A stretch of DNA of 64,000 nucleotides. Source: Paractinoplanes aksuensis (lineage in GTDB: Bacteria > Actinomycetota > Actinomycetes > Mycobacteriales > Micromonosporaceae). The notes under the pieces were generated by a model. It was not told the origin of the DNA and ran no database searches. It worked only from the letters and a program-made list of their open reading frames with translations. This document shows positions 43,301 through 52,341 of this stretch, one piece after another; positions within the stretch are counted from its first letter, which is position 1; every line of letters starts with the position of its first letter. Position numbers and translations under genes: made by a program. The DNA is taken from NCBI RefSeq assembly GCF_024137025.1, contig NZ_JAMYJR010000014.1, positions 62,001 through 126,000 of the forward strand, written 5' to 3'.

Positions 43301-43915
43301 GAGCGGCTTGAGCTGGCGCCGCAGCTCGGCCGTGAGGTCGGTGAGACGGTTGAGGTTGACCTGCATCGCGTCCAGCTTGCGGATCGCTTTTTCTTTCCGC
43401 TTGCGATGCTTCAGTACGCCGGCCGCCTCCTCGATGAAGGCCCGGCGATCCTCCGGCTTGGCGTGCAGCATGGCGTCGAGCCGGCCCTGGCCGACGATGA
43501 TGTGCATCTCGCGGCCGATGCCGGAGTCGCTCAGCAGCTCCTGGATGTCGAGCAGCCGGCAGGCGTTCCCGTTGATCTCGTACTCGCTGGCGCCGTCACG
43601 GAACATGCGGCGGGTGATCGACACCTCGGTGTACTCGATCGGCAGGGCGCCGTCGTTGTTGTCGATCGTGAGCGTCACCTCGGCCCGGCCCAGCGGCGCC
43701 CGGCCCGACGTGCCGGCGAAGATGACGTCCTCCATCTTGCCGCCGCGCAGGGCCTTGGCCCCCTGCTCGCCGAGAACCCAGGCGATGGCGTCGACGACGT
43801 TGGACTTGCCGGAGCCGTTGGGGCCCACCACACAGGTGATGCCCGGCTCCAGCCGCAGCGTCGTCGCGGAGGCGAAGGACTTGAAGCCCTTGACCGTCAG
43901 GCTCTTGAGGTGCAC
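40334..43915 (-). CDS. smc: Chromosome segregation protein SMC
   Basis: ATPase of the condensin-like SMC-ScpAB complex. 1193 residues, standard length. Walker A VVGPNGSGKSN near residues 30-40; Q-loop region; two long coiled coils; a hinge at about 500-660 (LLGSLASMLTVQPGHEAALAAALG...). The C-terminal head has SLLSGGERSLTAVAMLCA and the Walker B FYIMDEVEAALDD. The hinge-flanking arms are Ala/Arg/Glu-rich. The N-terminal MHLKSLTVKGFKSFA is canonical. It is followed immediately by the HAD gene. Confidence 0.97.
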   Translation of the reverse strand: MHLKSLTVKGFKSFASATTLRLEPGITCVVGPNGSGKSNVVDAIAWVLGEQGAKALRGGKMEDVIFAGTSGRAPLGRAEVTLTIDNNDGALPIEYTEVSITRRMFRDGASEYEINGNACRLLDIQELLSDSGIGREMHIIVGQGRLDAMLHAKPEDRRAFIEEAAGVLKHRKRKEKAIRKLDAMQVNLNRLTDLTAELRRQLKPLGKQAEVARRAAGIQADLRDARLRLLADDLHTLRTTLDKEIADESAMRDRRGQVEDENREVQRHLADLELAHAEDAPLLQAAQDTWYKLSALQERFRSTEQLAAERQRHLAATPDEERPGRDPDQLVAESERVREQEEELREALTDDQMRLAEAIEHRQELERQLAGAEGALRTAAKAIADRREGLAKLTGNVNAARARTEGATDEIERLAAAHTDAMMRAETAQGEVDAVAAESSEADRGNVELDERHAEAVEEHDRAAAVVKELSDAERAAEKDAASWKAREEALALGLKRKDGAGALLARAGEVPGLLGSLASMLTVQPGHEAALAAALGSLADAVALSGVDEAVEAMRTLKIADAGRAALVVASPAGPGMQGSLDALRPALPAGAVWAPDVIGCPDDVRPALNRALRDVVLVPDHAAAVALIGSNSELRAVTPDGDVLGAYAAAGGSGKATSYIEVQAAVDEARSKRTGAEQSIVELKDQLAQARAEVAKHKEAVNVTAAAKRAAEGERNAAARRLAELGAAARSAKAETERLGAARQKAESAREADLMRVAELEERLRLAEATPIDEEPSTEERDTLAALVPQARQNEMEVRLAVRTAEERVASIAGRADSLLRQANAERQARERAAARRAARARGAEIARAVALGAAAALARVRVSLVAAVEVRDELAQARTLREAELQEVRAGAKRLVSELERLTSEVHRDEVARAEQRMRIEQLEAKAAEDFSLDVDTLITEYGPEQPVPPTQAEVAQAEKDGKPVPEPVPFHRPTQEKRGNKAERDLALLGKVNPLALEEFAALEERFKFLSDQLEDLKATRKDLLTVVKDVDDRILEVFASAFEDTAREFELVFQVLFPGGEGRLVLTDPEDMLTTGVEVEARPPGKKIKRLSLLSGGERSLTAVAMLCAIFRARPSPFYIMDEVEAALDDVNLGRLITLFAQLREKSQLLIITHQKRTMEVADALYGVTMRAGVTQVISQRLKHDPEE

Positions 43916-44130
43916 GGATCTCCGGGGGTCGGTCGTCTTCTGCTTCGGCGCAGACTACCCCCGGCATGCACCGGCGGCCGTAATCGCCGCTCCGCGCGCC
44001 CCGAAACCGGACAAAAAGATGCGCGCCGCCACGGAGTGGAGGCGCGCGATTTCGGGGTGCGTCTTTGGTGCTTCGTTTGGTCCGAGGGGATTGCAGTGGC
44101 CGCCACCGTGTCGAGGCGGCCGGACGGAAC

Positions 44131-44325
44131 TCAGGTCAGAGCGGGCTCGGTCAGCCGCGCGAAATCGTCAGCCTCGGCGGCAGCCGCGGCCAAGCGATCG
44201 TTTTCCGCCCGCAAGCGGGTGACCTCGAACTCCAGGGACTGCACCCTGGAACGCAGACGGGTGACCTCGTCGAGCAGGCGCCGATCGGGCGCCGCGCCTA
44301 CGTGGCCAAAGAGGGCCTTCGCCAT
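44131..44325 (-). CDS. Small conserved actinobacterial coiled-coil protein
   Basis: 64 residues beginning MAKALFGHVGAAPDRRLLDEV, then a leucine-zipper-like coiled coil (about 20-50, LRSRVQSLEFEVTRLRAENDRL). A similar short protein is widespread in actinobacteria as I recall, with unknown role. The ATG at 44325 has AAGGAG five bases upstream, a strong site. It stands alone between smc (215 bases away) and the next gene cluster. A 7-base-arm palindrome lies in its leader. Confidence 0.8.
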   Translation of the reverse strand: MAKALFGHVGAAPDRRLLDEVTRLRSRVQSLEFEVTRLRAENDRLAAAAAEADDFARLTEPALT

Positions 44326-44337
44326 GGTGACTCCTTG

Positions 44338-44352
44338 AGAAGCACTGCTTCT
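44338..44352. repeat. Short palindrome in the leader of the coiled-coil gene
   Basis: AGAAGCA-C-TGCTTCT: seven-base perfect arms around one base, 13-27 bases upstream of the ATG at 44325. It sits just before the ribosome site, where a repressor or RNA structure could act. Supported only by symmetry. Confidence 0.4.
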
Positions 44353-44838
44353 TCTTTATGGAAAGCGTTGCCGGAGAGGCCGACCAACGCGCGCACAGAC
44401 ACGCAGAACTATGCTCAAGGGCACGCTTGGGCACAGAATCATGCACCCTAGGAAAGTAAACTCAAGGTGCTGATTAGCTCGAACCCAACTGGAACCGGGC
44501 ACGAGTAGGCGCGACTGGCGACTCCTCCATAGTCCGCCGATACCCAGTTTCCGTCAAGCGCTGGGGCGGCGTCCGGCCGTGGCGAAGCAGTGAATCATGC
44601 CACCCTCAGGGCCGTCATCAGGCCAAACAGCCTCTTGACAGCGGAAGCGAGCGGCCGGTCGGCCCCGGAGGACGCCGGAAACCCGGCCGAAGTTGGCACG
44701 CCTCATGACGATCTTGAACGCCACGCGAGCCCCGGGCGCCGCCACACGACCCACCCGCAGCCGGCCCCACGGCCCACCCTCATGGGAGGGGGAGGTGGTG
44801 GCCGAACCGTAGCCCGCCGAACAAGATCCACCCCGAGT

Positions 44839-44847
44839 TGTCCACAG
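44839..44847. promoter_or_regulatory. Single perfect DnaA box
   Basis: TTGTCCACA matches the actinobacterial DnaA box exactly. It lies in the non-coding region upstream of the Pel-like operon, about 150 bases before its start. Confidence 0.5.
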
Positions 44848-44993
44848 GCAGCCGCCCAACACGACCAACCGCGAGAGCAGGAGATCCGGCCTAAACGGAC
44901 AAATAGGGCGGCAAATCGGGTAAATGTTGCGTAAATCTGTCGCCTACCCGACAGCCTCCCCTGCCTCGGGGGTGCTGTTTCGTTGCCCCCATC

Positions 44994-46505
44994 GTGAATC
45001 CGACCCCGCCGCGCGAGCGCATCTGCATGCTCACCGGCGGCGGGTACCCGTACCGGCGGGACGCCCTGAGCGGTTGGTGCCGCAGCCTCGTCGAGGGGCT
45101 GCGCCGCTTCCGCTTCGAGCTGCTCACCGTGACCGACCGGGAACCGCCGACCGCCCCCGCCTACCCGCTGCCGCTGAACGTCGGCTCGTCCCGGGCCGTG
45201 GCCATCGCCGGCGCGGCCAAGGTCAAGATCGAGAGGAGCGAGAGCCGCAACGAGCGCAACGAGCGCCGTCGCACCGAGGCTGAGCTGGGTCGCAGGGCCG
45301 CCTCGGGGCTGTGCCGAGGGCTGATCGGACAGGACGGGCCGGTCTTCGCCGACGGGTTGCGGCAGGTCGCCGAGCACCCGGAGGTGCTGGCCACGATGCC
45401 GCTGGGCGACGCGCTGCTCGAGGCCTGGCGCACGGGCGACTCGCTGCCCCGGCTGAGCATGCGCGACGCCCGCACCGCGGCCACCCTGCTGCGGCACGCG
45501 CTCGGCGCGGTTGCCGTGGAGCTGCCCGAGGCGGATCTCGTGCACTGCATCGGGGGCACGACTCCGCTGCTCACGGCCCTGGGTGGGCGCTGGCGGACGG
45601 GTGTGCCGCTGCTGCTGACCGAGGCCCGCGCGCCCGTGGCCCGGCACAAGCCGCACGAGGAGCGCCTGTCGCCGGCGGTCCGGACCGTGCTGCGGCGGTT
45701 CCGGGAGTCGGTCGCCGGCGCCGGGTACGCCGAGGCGGGGCTGATCGCGCCGCTGAGCGCCTACCACCACGGCTGGGCGCTGCGGCACGGCGCCGAGACG
45801 GGCCGGCTCGTCCAGGTGCCGCCCGGGGTCGACCCGTCGCAGTATCCGGAGACGGCCGAGCCCGAGTCGGGTCCGGCCGTGGTCTGGGCCGGCAGCGGCG
45901 GGCCGGACAGCGGCCTGACCCCGTTGCTGGCCGCGTTCGAGCAGGTCGTGGCGGCCGTGCCGGGAGCCGTGCTGCACCTGGTCGGGGTGACCGCGGCCCA
46001 CGAGGACCACTGCGCCGAGCAGATCGAGCGCACCGGGCTGGGCCGGGCCGTACGCCTGCACCCCCTGCCCGCCGGACGCGGCGACCGGTACACCCGGGGT
46101 CACGTGGTGGCCCACGTGCCGGGTCCGGCCGATCCGCCCTACCGCCTGGTCGAGGCCATGATGTCGGGCCGCGCGGTGGTCGGGGTCGACGTCGGTCCGG
46201 CCGCCGAGACGCTGGGCGACGCGGGGGTGCTGGTGCAGCCGGATGACCCGGCCGAACTGGCCATCGCCATTGTCGACCTGCTGCGGGCCCCTGAGCGGCG
46301 CCGGGCCCTGGGCGAGGCCGCCCGGCAGCGGGCGCTGACCCGTTTCACCCAGGACCGGGTGGTCCGGGTCTACGGCGAGCTCTACGCCGATCTCGCGGCG
46401 CCACCCCCGCCGCCCTCGTTCGAGCTGGCGCTGGCCGTCCCGGCCCCGCGGGCCGAGCCGCCGGTCACCATGCGCTGGCTGGTCAGTGAAAGGCAGGACG
46501 GATGA
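44994..46505 (+). CDS. PelF-like GT4 glycosyltransferase
   Basis: 503 residues. The N-terminus RICMLTGGGYPYRRDALSGWCRSLVEGL closely follows the PelF/DUF3492 start, and the C-terminal half is a GT4 domain (GLIAPLSAYHHGWALRHGAE, VQVPPGVDPSQYPE, VVWAGSGGPDSGL). PelF polymerises Pel exopolysaccharide from UDP-sugars in other bacteria (family knowledge). The EX7E motif is altered: VEAMMSGRAVVGVDVG keeps the second Glu, but the first position reads Ala with an adjacent Asp (PADPPYRLVEA). First gene of a three-gene coupled operon; its stop overlaps the next ATG by four bases. Confidence 0.8.
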   Translation: MNPTPPRERICMLTGGGYPYRRDALSGWCRSLVEGLRRFRFELLTVTDREPPTAPAYPLPLNVGSSRAVAIAGAAKVKIERSESRNERNERRRTEAELGRRAASGLCRGLIGQDGPVFADGLRQVAEHPEVLATMPLGDALLEAWRTGDSLPRLSMRDARTAATLLRHALGAVAVELPEADLVHCIGGTTPLLTALGGRWRTGVPLLLTEARAPVARHKPHEERLSPAVRTVLRRFRESVAGAGYAEAGLIAPLSAYHHGWALRHGAETGRLVQVPPGVDPSQYPETAEPESGPAVVWAGSGGPDSGLTPLLAAFEQVVAAVPGAVLHLVGVTAAHEDHCAEQIERTGLGRAVRLHPLPAGRGDRYTRGHVVAHVPGPADPPYRLVEAMMSGRAVVGVDVGPAAETLGDAGVLVQPDDPAELAIAIVDLLRAPERRRALGEAARQRALTRFTQDRVVRVYGELYADLAAPPPPPSFELALAVPAPRAEPPVTMRWLVSERQDG

Positions 46506-47830
46506 CGATCACGCCCGGACGCACCCGCACGGCTCCCCGGCGTCCGCGGCGCCGCCCGCCGGCCGGTCCCCGGCACAGCCTGCCGCCGCTGATCACCTCT
46601 GACCAGGTCGCGCACACCCCGGCGCCGCCGCCCGAGGAACCGGCGCCCACCCGCTCGCACCGGGCCCCCGCCCGCCGGTCCTACCTGCGGGCCGCGTTCG
46701 TGCGCTGCGCCCTCTACCTGACCCCGCTCAGCGTGGCCGCGGCCGCCGCCGAGCCACTGGCCGCGGTGCCGTGGCCGGTGCCGCTGGCCACCCTGCTGCT
46801 GGGCTGGGCCGCGGCCCAGGCCCTGACCTGCACCGGCGTCTCGGTCGCGCGGCGGGCCGGCCCGTCCGCGGCGGCGCGCTGGGTCGGCGGCGGCTTCGCG
46901 GCGGTGGCCGGGCTGTGGTGCGCGCTGGTCTGGGTCGCGCCGCACGCGCTGGTCGGCCCCTACCGCGGGCTGGCCCTGATCATCGGGCTGGGCGGGCTGG
47001 GCACGCTGGCCACGGTGACCGCCGCGCTGGTCACCCGGTCCGAGGCGGCCATCGTCGTGTGGAGCCTGCCGTGCTGGCTGCTGGCCGCGTCGGCGCTGGC
47101 CGAACCGTGGATCGGCCGCACCGCCGAGGTCGGCCTGCTGCTGCCCGCGGCCATCGTGGTGGTTTTGGTCCGGGCGTTCCAGCCGGTGCTGCTGCCCGGC
47201 GCGGGCGGTCGGCGGACCCGGCTCAGCCCGGCCGACCTGCGCCGCGGCGGGGGCTACCTGGTGATCGGCGCGTCCCAGGCGGTGCTGGTGGGGCTGGTCT
47301 GGCAGGCCGGTCCGTCCGGCTCGACGGCCCCGTTCTGGCTGCCGCTGCTGCTGGCCGTGCCGATCCTGGAGGCGTTGATCGGCTGGCACACCGGGCAGGT
47401 CGAGGCCGGGCTGGACACGACCGAGAACGGCGCCGACTACCGCAAGCACGTCCGCAGCGTCACCCTCATCACGATCGTGGGGCTGCTGCCGCCGTTCGCC
47501 GTCGGGGTCGCCCTGGCCCTGGCCGCCTACCAGCTGCCGGCCGCCAAGACCTCGGCCATGGTGCTGGGGCTGGCCGGCGGGACGCTGCTGGGCGGGGTCT
47601 TCGCCGTCACCTATCTGCTGGCCGCCCGTTCCCGTACGGGCATCGCCGCCACCCTGGCCGCCGCGCCCCCGCTGGTCACCGTGCTCCTGCCGATGTTGCC
47701 CCTCCCCTCCTCCGGCCGCCTGCCGGACGCCGTCGCCGTGCTCGCCGCCACGCACCTGGCCGGCCTGCTCGTCGTGGCCCTGACCGCCCAGCCCGCACCG
47801 ACCGCCGACGAACCCCGGAGAACATCGTGA
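46502..47830 (+). CDS. Multi-pass membrane protein of the Pel-like operon (PelG-like?)
   Basis: 442 residues. A Pro/Arg-rich cytoplasmic N-terminus (1-65) is followed by about eleven or twelve hydrophobic helices, for example YLTPLSVAAAAAEPLAAV, ALIIGLGGLGTLATVTAALV, VIGASQAVLVGLVWQA, FWLPLLLAVPILEALIGW and LITIVGLLPPFAVGVALALAAY. Length and topology match PelG-type transporters of the MOP group, but no sequence motif proves this. It is coupled to the PelF-like gene (ATGA) and to the following gene (GTGA), so all three products are probably made in a fixed ratio. Confidence 0.65.
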   Translation: MTITPGRTRTAPRRPRRRPPAGPRHSLPPLITSDQVAHTPAPPPEEPAPTRSHRAPARRSYLRAAFVRCALYLTPLSVAAAAAEPLAAVPWPVPLATLLLGWAAAQALTCTGVSVARRAGPSAAARWVGGGFAAVAGLWCALVWVAPHALVGPYRGLALIIGLGGLGTLATVTAALVTRSEAAIVVWSLPCWLLAASALAEPWIGRTAEVGLLLPAAIVVVLVRAFQPVLLPGAGGRRTRLSPADLRRGGGYLVIGASQAVLVGLVWQAGPSGSTAPFWLPLLLAVPILEALIGWHTGQVEAGLDTTENGADYRKHVRSVTLITIVGLLPPFAVGVALALAAYQLPAAKTSAMVLGLAGGTLLGGVFAVTYLLAARSRTGIAATLAAAPPLVTVLLPMLPLPSSGRLPDAVAVLAATHLAGLLVVALTAQPAPTADEPRRTS

Positions 47831-48396
47831 AGACCCTGTTCCCCCCGTACGCCCACCCGTCGCCCTCGCTGCCGCTGGACGGCGACACCTGGATCGTCCG
47901 CGAGGCGCCCGGCGAGCGACGTTCGCTGCACCAGTCGCTGGGCCGGGTCGACCTGGACTGGGGCAGCCGTTCGCTGGCCGACGTGCTGGCCGATGTGGAC
48001 GCCTGGCGGGCCGACGGCGCCGAGGGCCTGTTCCTCGACCGGGCGCCGGCCGGCTCGGGCGGGGTCGGTCCGGTCGCGTTGACCGTGCGGCTGGCCGCCC
48101 GGCGCGGCCTGCACCGGGTGGTGCTCAACCCCGGGGTGCCGACCCACCCGCTCTACCGCGACCTGGGCGTGCGGATCTGCACGTTCGAGGGGCCGTGGGA
48201 GGCGTACCAGAACTGGGACGGCGACGGGTCGAAGACGGGTGACGGCCACATCGTCCACGGTGTGCCGACGGCCCTGCTCACCGCCGCGCGCCGGTTGATG
48301 GGCCGGCGCGGGGCCGGGTTCGGGCTGGCCACCGACGCCAGCCCGTACGTCAGTGCCGGATCGTTCGCGGGCGGGGCTGGCAGCGGGGACAGGTGA
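47827..48396 (+). CDS. Spherulin-4-like (GH135-related) glycosidase domain protein
   Basis: 189 residues resembling the spherulation-specific family 4 domain (Sph3-type glycoside hydrolases). Visible core: [17 protein letters not shown] with D71, [18 protein letters not shown] with N101, [11 protein letters not shown] with E121, and a closing [10 protein letters not shown]...[10 protein letters not shown]. As I recall, Asp, Asn and Glu at equivalent places are the active-site residues of Aspergillus Sph3, and the Asn-Glu spacing of 20 agrees. The usual N-terminal third (first beta strand, NPxSGPG) is missing or diverged, and no signal peptide is seen. GTG 47827 overlaps the previous stop. The 3' end overlaps convergent mutM by 47 bases. 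Confidence 0.65.
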   Translation: MKTLFPPYAHPSPSLPLDGDTWIVREAPGERRSLHQSLGRVDLDWGSRSLADVLADVDAWRADGAEGLFLDRAPAGSGGVGPVALTVRLAARRGLHRVVLNPGVPTHPLYRDLGVRICTFEGPWEAYQNWDGDGSKTGDGHIVHGVPTALLTAARRLMGRRGAGFGLATDASPYVSAGSFAGGAGSGDR

Positions 48397-49204
48397 ACGA
48401 GGAGCGGTTCATGAACTGCTCCCGGCGGATCACCGTGCCGCACCGGTGGCACGGCTCGCCCTCCCGGCCGTACGCGTTGAGGGAGCGGTCGAAGTAGCCG
48501 CTCTCCCCGTTCACGTTGACGTAGAGCTCGTCGAAGCTGGTGCCACCGGCCACGATGGCCTCACCGAGCACGTCGCGGATGTGGGCGAGCAGACGGCGTA
48601 CGGCGGGCCGGGTCAGTTGATCGGTGAGCCGGGCGCCGTGGAGCTGGGCCCGCCAGAGGGCCTCGTCGGCATAGATGTTGCCGACACCCGAGATGAGCGT
48701 CTGGTCGAGGATGGCCCGCTTGATCTCCGTGTGCTTGGCTCGCAGCCGCTCGACGAACGCCTCGTCGTCGAAGAACGGGTCCATCGGGTCGCGGGCGATG
48801 TGCGCGATCTCGTGCGGCAGCTCGGCGCCGTCCTCCGAGACGGACAGTCCGCCGAACGTGCGCTGGTCGACGAAGCGCAGCTCGGGGCCGCCGTCGGTGA
48901 ACGTGAACCGGATCCGCAGGTGCTTCTCGTCCTCGGCCTCGGCCGGCTGCATGAGCAGCTGGCCGCTCATGCCGAGGTGGCCGATGATCGCGTCGCCCGA
49001 GTCGAGCGGGAACCACAGGTATTTGCCGCGGCGGGACACGTCGGTGATCGTGCGCCCGGTCAGCAGGGCGATGAAGTGCGCGTCGCCGGTCAGGTGACGG
49101 CGGATCGCCCGCGGGTGATGCACCTCGACGGTCCCGATCGTGCGGCCGGTGACCCACTTGGCCAGGCCCTGGCGTACGGTCTCGACCTCGGGCAGCTCAG
49201 GCAC
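48350..49204 (-). CDS. mutM: Formamidopyrimidine-DNA glycosylase (Fpg/MutM)
   Basis: Removes oxidised purines (8-oxoguanine) from DNA with AP-lyase activity. 284 residues. The N-terminal PELPEVETV carries the catalytic proline and glutamate; RRGKYLWF (about 57-64) carries the catalytic lysine. The central H2TH domain includes [16 protein letters not shown]. The C-terminal zinc finger is [24 protein letters not shown]. The 3' end overlaps the spherulin-4-like gene by 47 bases on the opposite strand. Preceded by a mannosyltransferase-like gene on the same strand. Confidence 0.97.
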   Translation of the reverse strand: MPELPEVETVRQGLAKWVTGRTIGTVEVHHPRAIRRHLTGDAHFIALLTGRTITDVSRRGKYLWFPLDSGDAIIGHLGMSGQLLMQPAEAEDEKHLRIRFTFTDGGPELRFVDQRTFGGLSVSEDGAELPHEIAHIARDPMDPFFDDEAFVERLRAKHTEIKRAILDQTLISGVGNIYADEALWRAQLHGARLTDQLTRPAVRRLLAHIRDVLGEAIVAGGTSFDELYVNVNGESGYFDRSLNAYGREGEPCHRCGTVIRREQFMNRSSFTCPRCQPRPRTIRH

Positions 49205-49222
49205 GGCGTCTCCTCAGGAACG

Positions 49223-50386
49223 TCACAAGGTGTACGGCCACACGGTGACCAGGTAGGCGCCGTACCACAGGCCGAACAACGCCCAGGCCACGATCGATAC
49301 CACGGCGACGCGCGGGCGGGCCCGGGCGACGGCCAGCGCGGCCGGCAGCAGCGTCAACAGTACGGGCACGAGCAGCCGGGGCTTCGAGTGGTAGAACCCG
49401 GCCTGGCCGTAGACGAGCACCATGGCGATCACCCCGTACACGGCCAGCGGCGGCCACGGGCGCCGGGCCAGCGCGACCCCGGCCGCGGCCAGGGCGGCCA
49501 GCAGGATCAACGCGACGCTGACCGGCACCCAGCTGTCGCCCGTGCTCAGCGTCGTGGCCACGAAGGACACCGTGCTCGACCCGTAGTCGAAGGCGGTGCC
49601 CCAGCCCGCGGCCTGGATCCGGAACCACGCCGCCGGGTCGCCGACCCGCCAGCCGACCCAGGCCAGGAACAGCGGCACCCCGGCCAGCGCGACGGCGGCG
49701 GCGGTGATCGGCTGCCACGCCTTGACCCGCGACTCGCGGACGGCCAGCAGCGCGGCCACGCCGAGAGCGACCGCGGCGGCGGCGCCGGTCGGGCGGGTCA
49801 GCGCGGTCAGCAGTCCCAGCAGCCCGGCCGCCCACCAGATCCGCCGGTGCGCGGCGACCAGCATCCCGGCGATCAGGGCGAGAAAGATCCCTTCCGAGTA
49901 CGCCATGGAGAAGACGATCGACACGGGCGCGCTGAAGCAGATGGCGACCAGCGCCCACCCGACCCGCTTGTTGTAGAGCGAGGTGGCCAGCAGGTGCACG
50001 GCCACCGCGGCCCCGATCGAGGCCAGCCAGCTGACCACGAGCGCGGCGGTCGAGGCCGGGATGCCGAGCGCGGCCACGAACCGGATGAGCAGCGGATAGA
50101 CCGGGAAGAAGGCGAGCTCGTTGCCCTGCAGGACGCCGCCCTCGTACGTGTAGCCGTGCGGATACCCGTTGACGGCGACCCGCAGGAACCAGCCCGCGTC
50201 CCAGACCAGCAGGCGTTGCCGCAGACCGACCGGGTCGTCGTCGGCCGCGTCGAGCCAGCCCAGCATGATCAGCTGCCCGATGCGGGTCAGCGCGAAGATC
50301 CCGACCGCGATGCCGACCCCACGCCAGGCGCCGGCCTTGTCCCACAGCCTCTCTTCGGCTTCTTGCTTCTCCCCGGCCAGGCTCAC
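49223..50386 (-). CDS. PIG-V-like (GT-C) mannosyltransferase
   Basis: 387 residues with about nine transmembrane helices. Hallmarks of the PIG-V/GT76 type: [39 protein letters not shown] (about 85-105) and RPTGAAAA. These enzymes use a polyprenyl-phosphate mannose donor outside the membrane (family knowledge). The ATG overlaps the rnc stop by four bases (ATGA), so it sits in the rnc-mutM operon. Only 18 bases separate it from mutM. It could serve lipoglycan or protein mannosylation; the target is unknown. Confidence 0.8.
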   Translation of the reverse strand: MSLAGEKQEAEERLWDKAGAWRGVGIAVGIFALTRIGQLIMLGWLDAADDDPVGLRQRLLVWDAGWFLRVAVNGYPHGYTYEGGVLQGNELAFFPVYPLLIRFVAALGIPASTAALVVSWLASIGAAVAVHLLATSLYNKRVGWALVAICFSAPVSIVFSMAYSEGIFLALIAGMLVAAHRRIWWAAGLLGLLTALTRPTGAAAAVALGVAALLAVRESRVKAWQPITAAAVALAGVPLFLAWVGWRVGDPAAWFRIQAAGWGTAFDYGSSTVSFVATTLSTGDSWVPVSVALILLAALAAAGVALARRPWPPLAVYGVIAMVLVYGQAGFYHSKPRLLVPVLLTLLPAALAVARARPRVAVVSIVAWALFGLWYGAYLVTVWPYTL

Positions 50387-51144
50387 TGACCGTTCTCATC
50401 CTCGGGCTTGTCGAGCAGGCTGCCGTCGGGCTCGCTGGTGCGCTCGGTCAGGATCCGCCAGGCAGCCGCGGCGGCCCGCTGCTCGGCCTGCTTCTTGCTG
50501 CGCCCCTCGGACCCGCCGTAGCGCTCGCCGGCCACGACCACCCAGGCCGTGAACGTCTTGGCGTGGTCGGGGCCCGAGTCCTCGATCACGTAATCGGGCA
50601 CACCGAGACCCAGCGCGGCGGTCAGCTCCTGCAGGCTGGTCTTCCAGTCGAGCGCGGCCCCGCGCCCGGCCGACTCGGCCATCAGCGGGTCGAACAGCCG
50701 GTGGATCACCTCGGCCGCCAGGTCCAGGCCGTGCTCCAGATAGATCGCCCCGAGCAGCGCCTCGAGCGTGTCGGCCAGGATGCTGGCCTTGTCCCGGCCG
50801 CCGGTCGTCTCCTCGCCCTTGCCCAGCAGCAGGTGCCGGCCCAGCCCTTCCGGGCCCAGCCCGCGGGCCACGTCGGCCAGCGCGTGCATGTTGACCACGC
50901 TCGCCCGCAGCTTGGCCAGCTGGCCCTCGGGCAGGTCGGGGTGGTTGTGGAAGAGCGCCGACGTGATCACGACGCCGAGCACGGAGTCGCCCAGGAACTC
51001 GAGCCGCTCGTTGGTCGGCAGGCCGCCGTTCTCGTACGCGTAGGAACGGTGGGTGAGGGCGCGCTCCAGCAGGTCGGGCTCGAGGGGGACGCCGAAGGCC
51101 TCCTCCAGGGGCAGGGTCGACGGCCGGCGACGCTTGTCACTCAT
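50383..51144 (-). CDS. rnc: Ribonuclease III
   Basis: Double-strand-specific endoribonuclease for rRNA and mRNA processing. 253 residues. Signature [16 protein letters not shown] (about 40-55) with the catalytic Glu/Asp pair, a second acidic cluster [15 protein letters not shown], and a C-terminal dsRNA-binding domain (about 155-230, [14 protein letters not shown]... [22 protein letters not shown]). A C-terminal acidic tail follows. Four-base overlaps with plsX upstream and with the mannosyltransferase gene downstream indicate a tight operon. Confidence 0.96.
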   Translation of the reverse strand: MSDKRRRPSTLPLEEAFGVPLEPDLLERALTHRSYAYENGGLPTNERLEFLGDSVLGVVITSALFHNHPDLPEGQLAKLRASVVNMHALADVARGLGPEGLGRHLLLGKGEETTGGRDKASILADTLEALLGAIYLEHGLDLAAEVIHRLFDPLMAESAGRGAALDWKTSLQELTAALGLGVPDYVIEDSGPDHAKTFTAWVVVAGERYGGSEGRSKKQAEQRAAAAAWRILTERTSEPDGSLLDKPEDENGQ

Positions 51145-52151
51145 GGAACACCTCGTTGTGTTTCGATCATCTCGGCCATCACCGCGACCGCGGCTTGGCG
51201 ATGAAGCTGGGCGGCGAAAGCGATGCCGGCGGCGAGATCCGGGCCGGACGCGGCGCCGTGACAGACGACCACGGTCCCCTCGACGCCGAGCAGCAGCGCG
51301 GCCCGGGGCGGGTTCTCGCGGTGCGGCGGGCCCAGTTCGGCGTACGCCGTCTCGAGCCCTTTGAGCAGCACGTTGCCGGTGAAGCCGTCGGTGACGACCA
51401 CGTCGGCGACAGTGCCGGTGACCACGTCACTGCCCTCGACGAGCCCGACGTAGCGGCCGCCGGAGGGCAGGTCGGCCCGCGCGAGCAGGGCCGGGAGGGC
51501 ACGGCGGAGGCGGTCGCCCTTACCGCGCTCGGTGCCGATGGTGAGCAGCCCGACGCGGGGCTCGGCGACGCCGTGGACCACCGAGGCGTACGCGGAACCG
51601 AGACGGGCATGCGTGACTACTGTCTCCTCGTCGGGGTCGATCGAGGAGCCCACGTCGAGCAGAACCAGGCGGCCGGCGGTGGTGGGCAGCACGGCGGCCA
51701 GGGGCGGGCGGCGTACTCCGGGACAGCGGCCCAGACCGAGCGCGGCCGAAGTCACGGTGGCGCCGGTGTTTCCGGCCGACAGCACAGCGTCGGCGGCGCC
51801 CTGGGCGACGGCCAGCACGGCCGAGCGCACCCCGGACTCGACCCAGCTCTCGACCCGGTCACCGGGCGCTATGGGCAGCGTGCTGATCCGGGCGCGATCG
51901 TCCGGCGGCAGGGCGCCAAGAACCTCGCCGGCCGCTTCCAGCGGGCCGACGAGCAACAGGTGTAGGGCCGGATCGGCCTGACAGGCGCGCAGAGCGCCGT
52001 CAACCACGACGGCGGGAGCGTGGTCCCCGCCGAGGAGGTCGACGGCGATCCGCGCGGTGCCCGGCTCCCCGACAGACGATTGTCCGGAAGCCGCGGCACC
52101 GATCGGTCGCCGTAGCTCAGGCGCGACCCGCCCGGTATACGGGCGCGTCAC
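51141..52151 (-). CDS. plsX: Phosphate acyltransferase PlsX
   Basis: Makes acyl-phosphate from acyl-ACP for phospholipid synthesis. 336 residues. Core motifs [20 protein letters not shown] (35-54), [30 protein letters not shown] and [15 protein letters not shown]. The N-terminus has about 33 extra residues before the usual start ([13 protein letters not shown]); no better start codon is present, so GTG 52151 is kept. It follows rpmF by 11 bases and overlaps rnc by four. Confidence 0.94.
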   Translation of the reverse strand: MTRPYTGRVAPELRRPIGAAASGQSSVGEPGTARIAVDLLGGDHAPAVVVDGALRACQADPALHLLLVGPLEAAGEVLGALPPDDRARISTLPIAPGDRVESWVESGVRSAVLAVAQGAADAVLSAGNTGATVTSAALGLGRCPGVRRPPLAAVLPTTAGRLVLLDVGSSIDPDEETVVTHARLGSAYASVVHGVAEPRVGLLTIGTERGKGDRLRRALPALLARADLPSGGRYVGLVEGSDVVTGTVADVVVTDGFTGNVLLKGLETAYAELGPPHRENPPRAALLLGVEGTVVVCHGAASGPDLAAGIAFAAQLHRQAAVAVMAEMIETQRGVP

Positions 52152-52162
52152 TTAAGCGCGAC

Positions 52163-52336
52163 TCAGACCTCGAGGACCTGACGGCCGTTGTAGGTGCCAC
52201 AGACCGAGCAGGCGGTGTGCGGCAGCTTCGGCGACTTGCACTGGGGGCAGGCCACGGTCTGAACCGCGGTCGCCTTCCAGTTCGCCCGGCGGGACCGGGT
52301 GTTGCTGCGCGACATCTTGCGCTTGGGGACGGCCAC
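52163..52336 (-). CDS. rpmF: 50S ribosomal protein L32
   Basis: 57 residues beginning (M)[20 protein letters not shown], then a zinc ribbon with [18 protein letters not shown] (four Cys, the zinc-binding form) and ending GRQVLEV. GTG start at 52336. It lies between the DUF177 gene and plsX on the same strand, the standard bacterial order. It is too short for automatic length cutoffs but unambiguous. Confidence 0.97.
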   Translation of the reverse strand: MAVPKRKMSRSNTRSRRANWKATAVQTVACPQCKSPKLPHTACSVCGTYNGRQVLEV

Positions 52337-52341
52337 GGTAC

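Larger units (their letters stand above)
44326..44993. other. Long intergenic region before the Pel-like operon
   Basis: A 668-base region without a credible gene; open frames here lack ribosome sites and familiar composition. It holds the leader of the small coiled-coil gene (with the palindrome at 44338-44352), a relatively A+T-rich stretch at about 44400-44480, a DnaA box at 44839-44847, and presumably the promoter of the rightward glycosyltransferase operon in the last 150 bases. Confidence 0.65.

Noticed and set aside
38282..44338. A very long rightward open frame (about 2018 codons) across the HAD and smc genes
   Set aside because: It is antisense to smc, with Arg/Gly/Leu-biased composition typical of shadow frames in G+C-rich DNA. 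smc itself is unambiguous on the other strand.
44554..44868. Leftward open frame of about 104 codons before the Pel-like operon
   Set aside because: No ribosome site, no recognisable motif, and it covers the DnaA box and probable promoter region.
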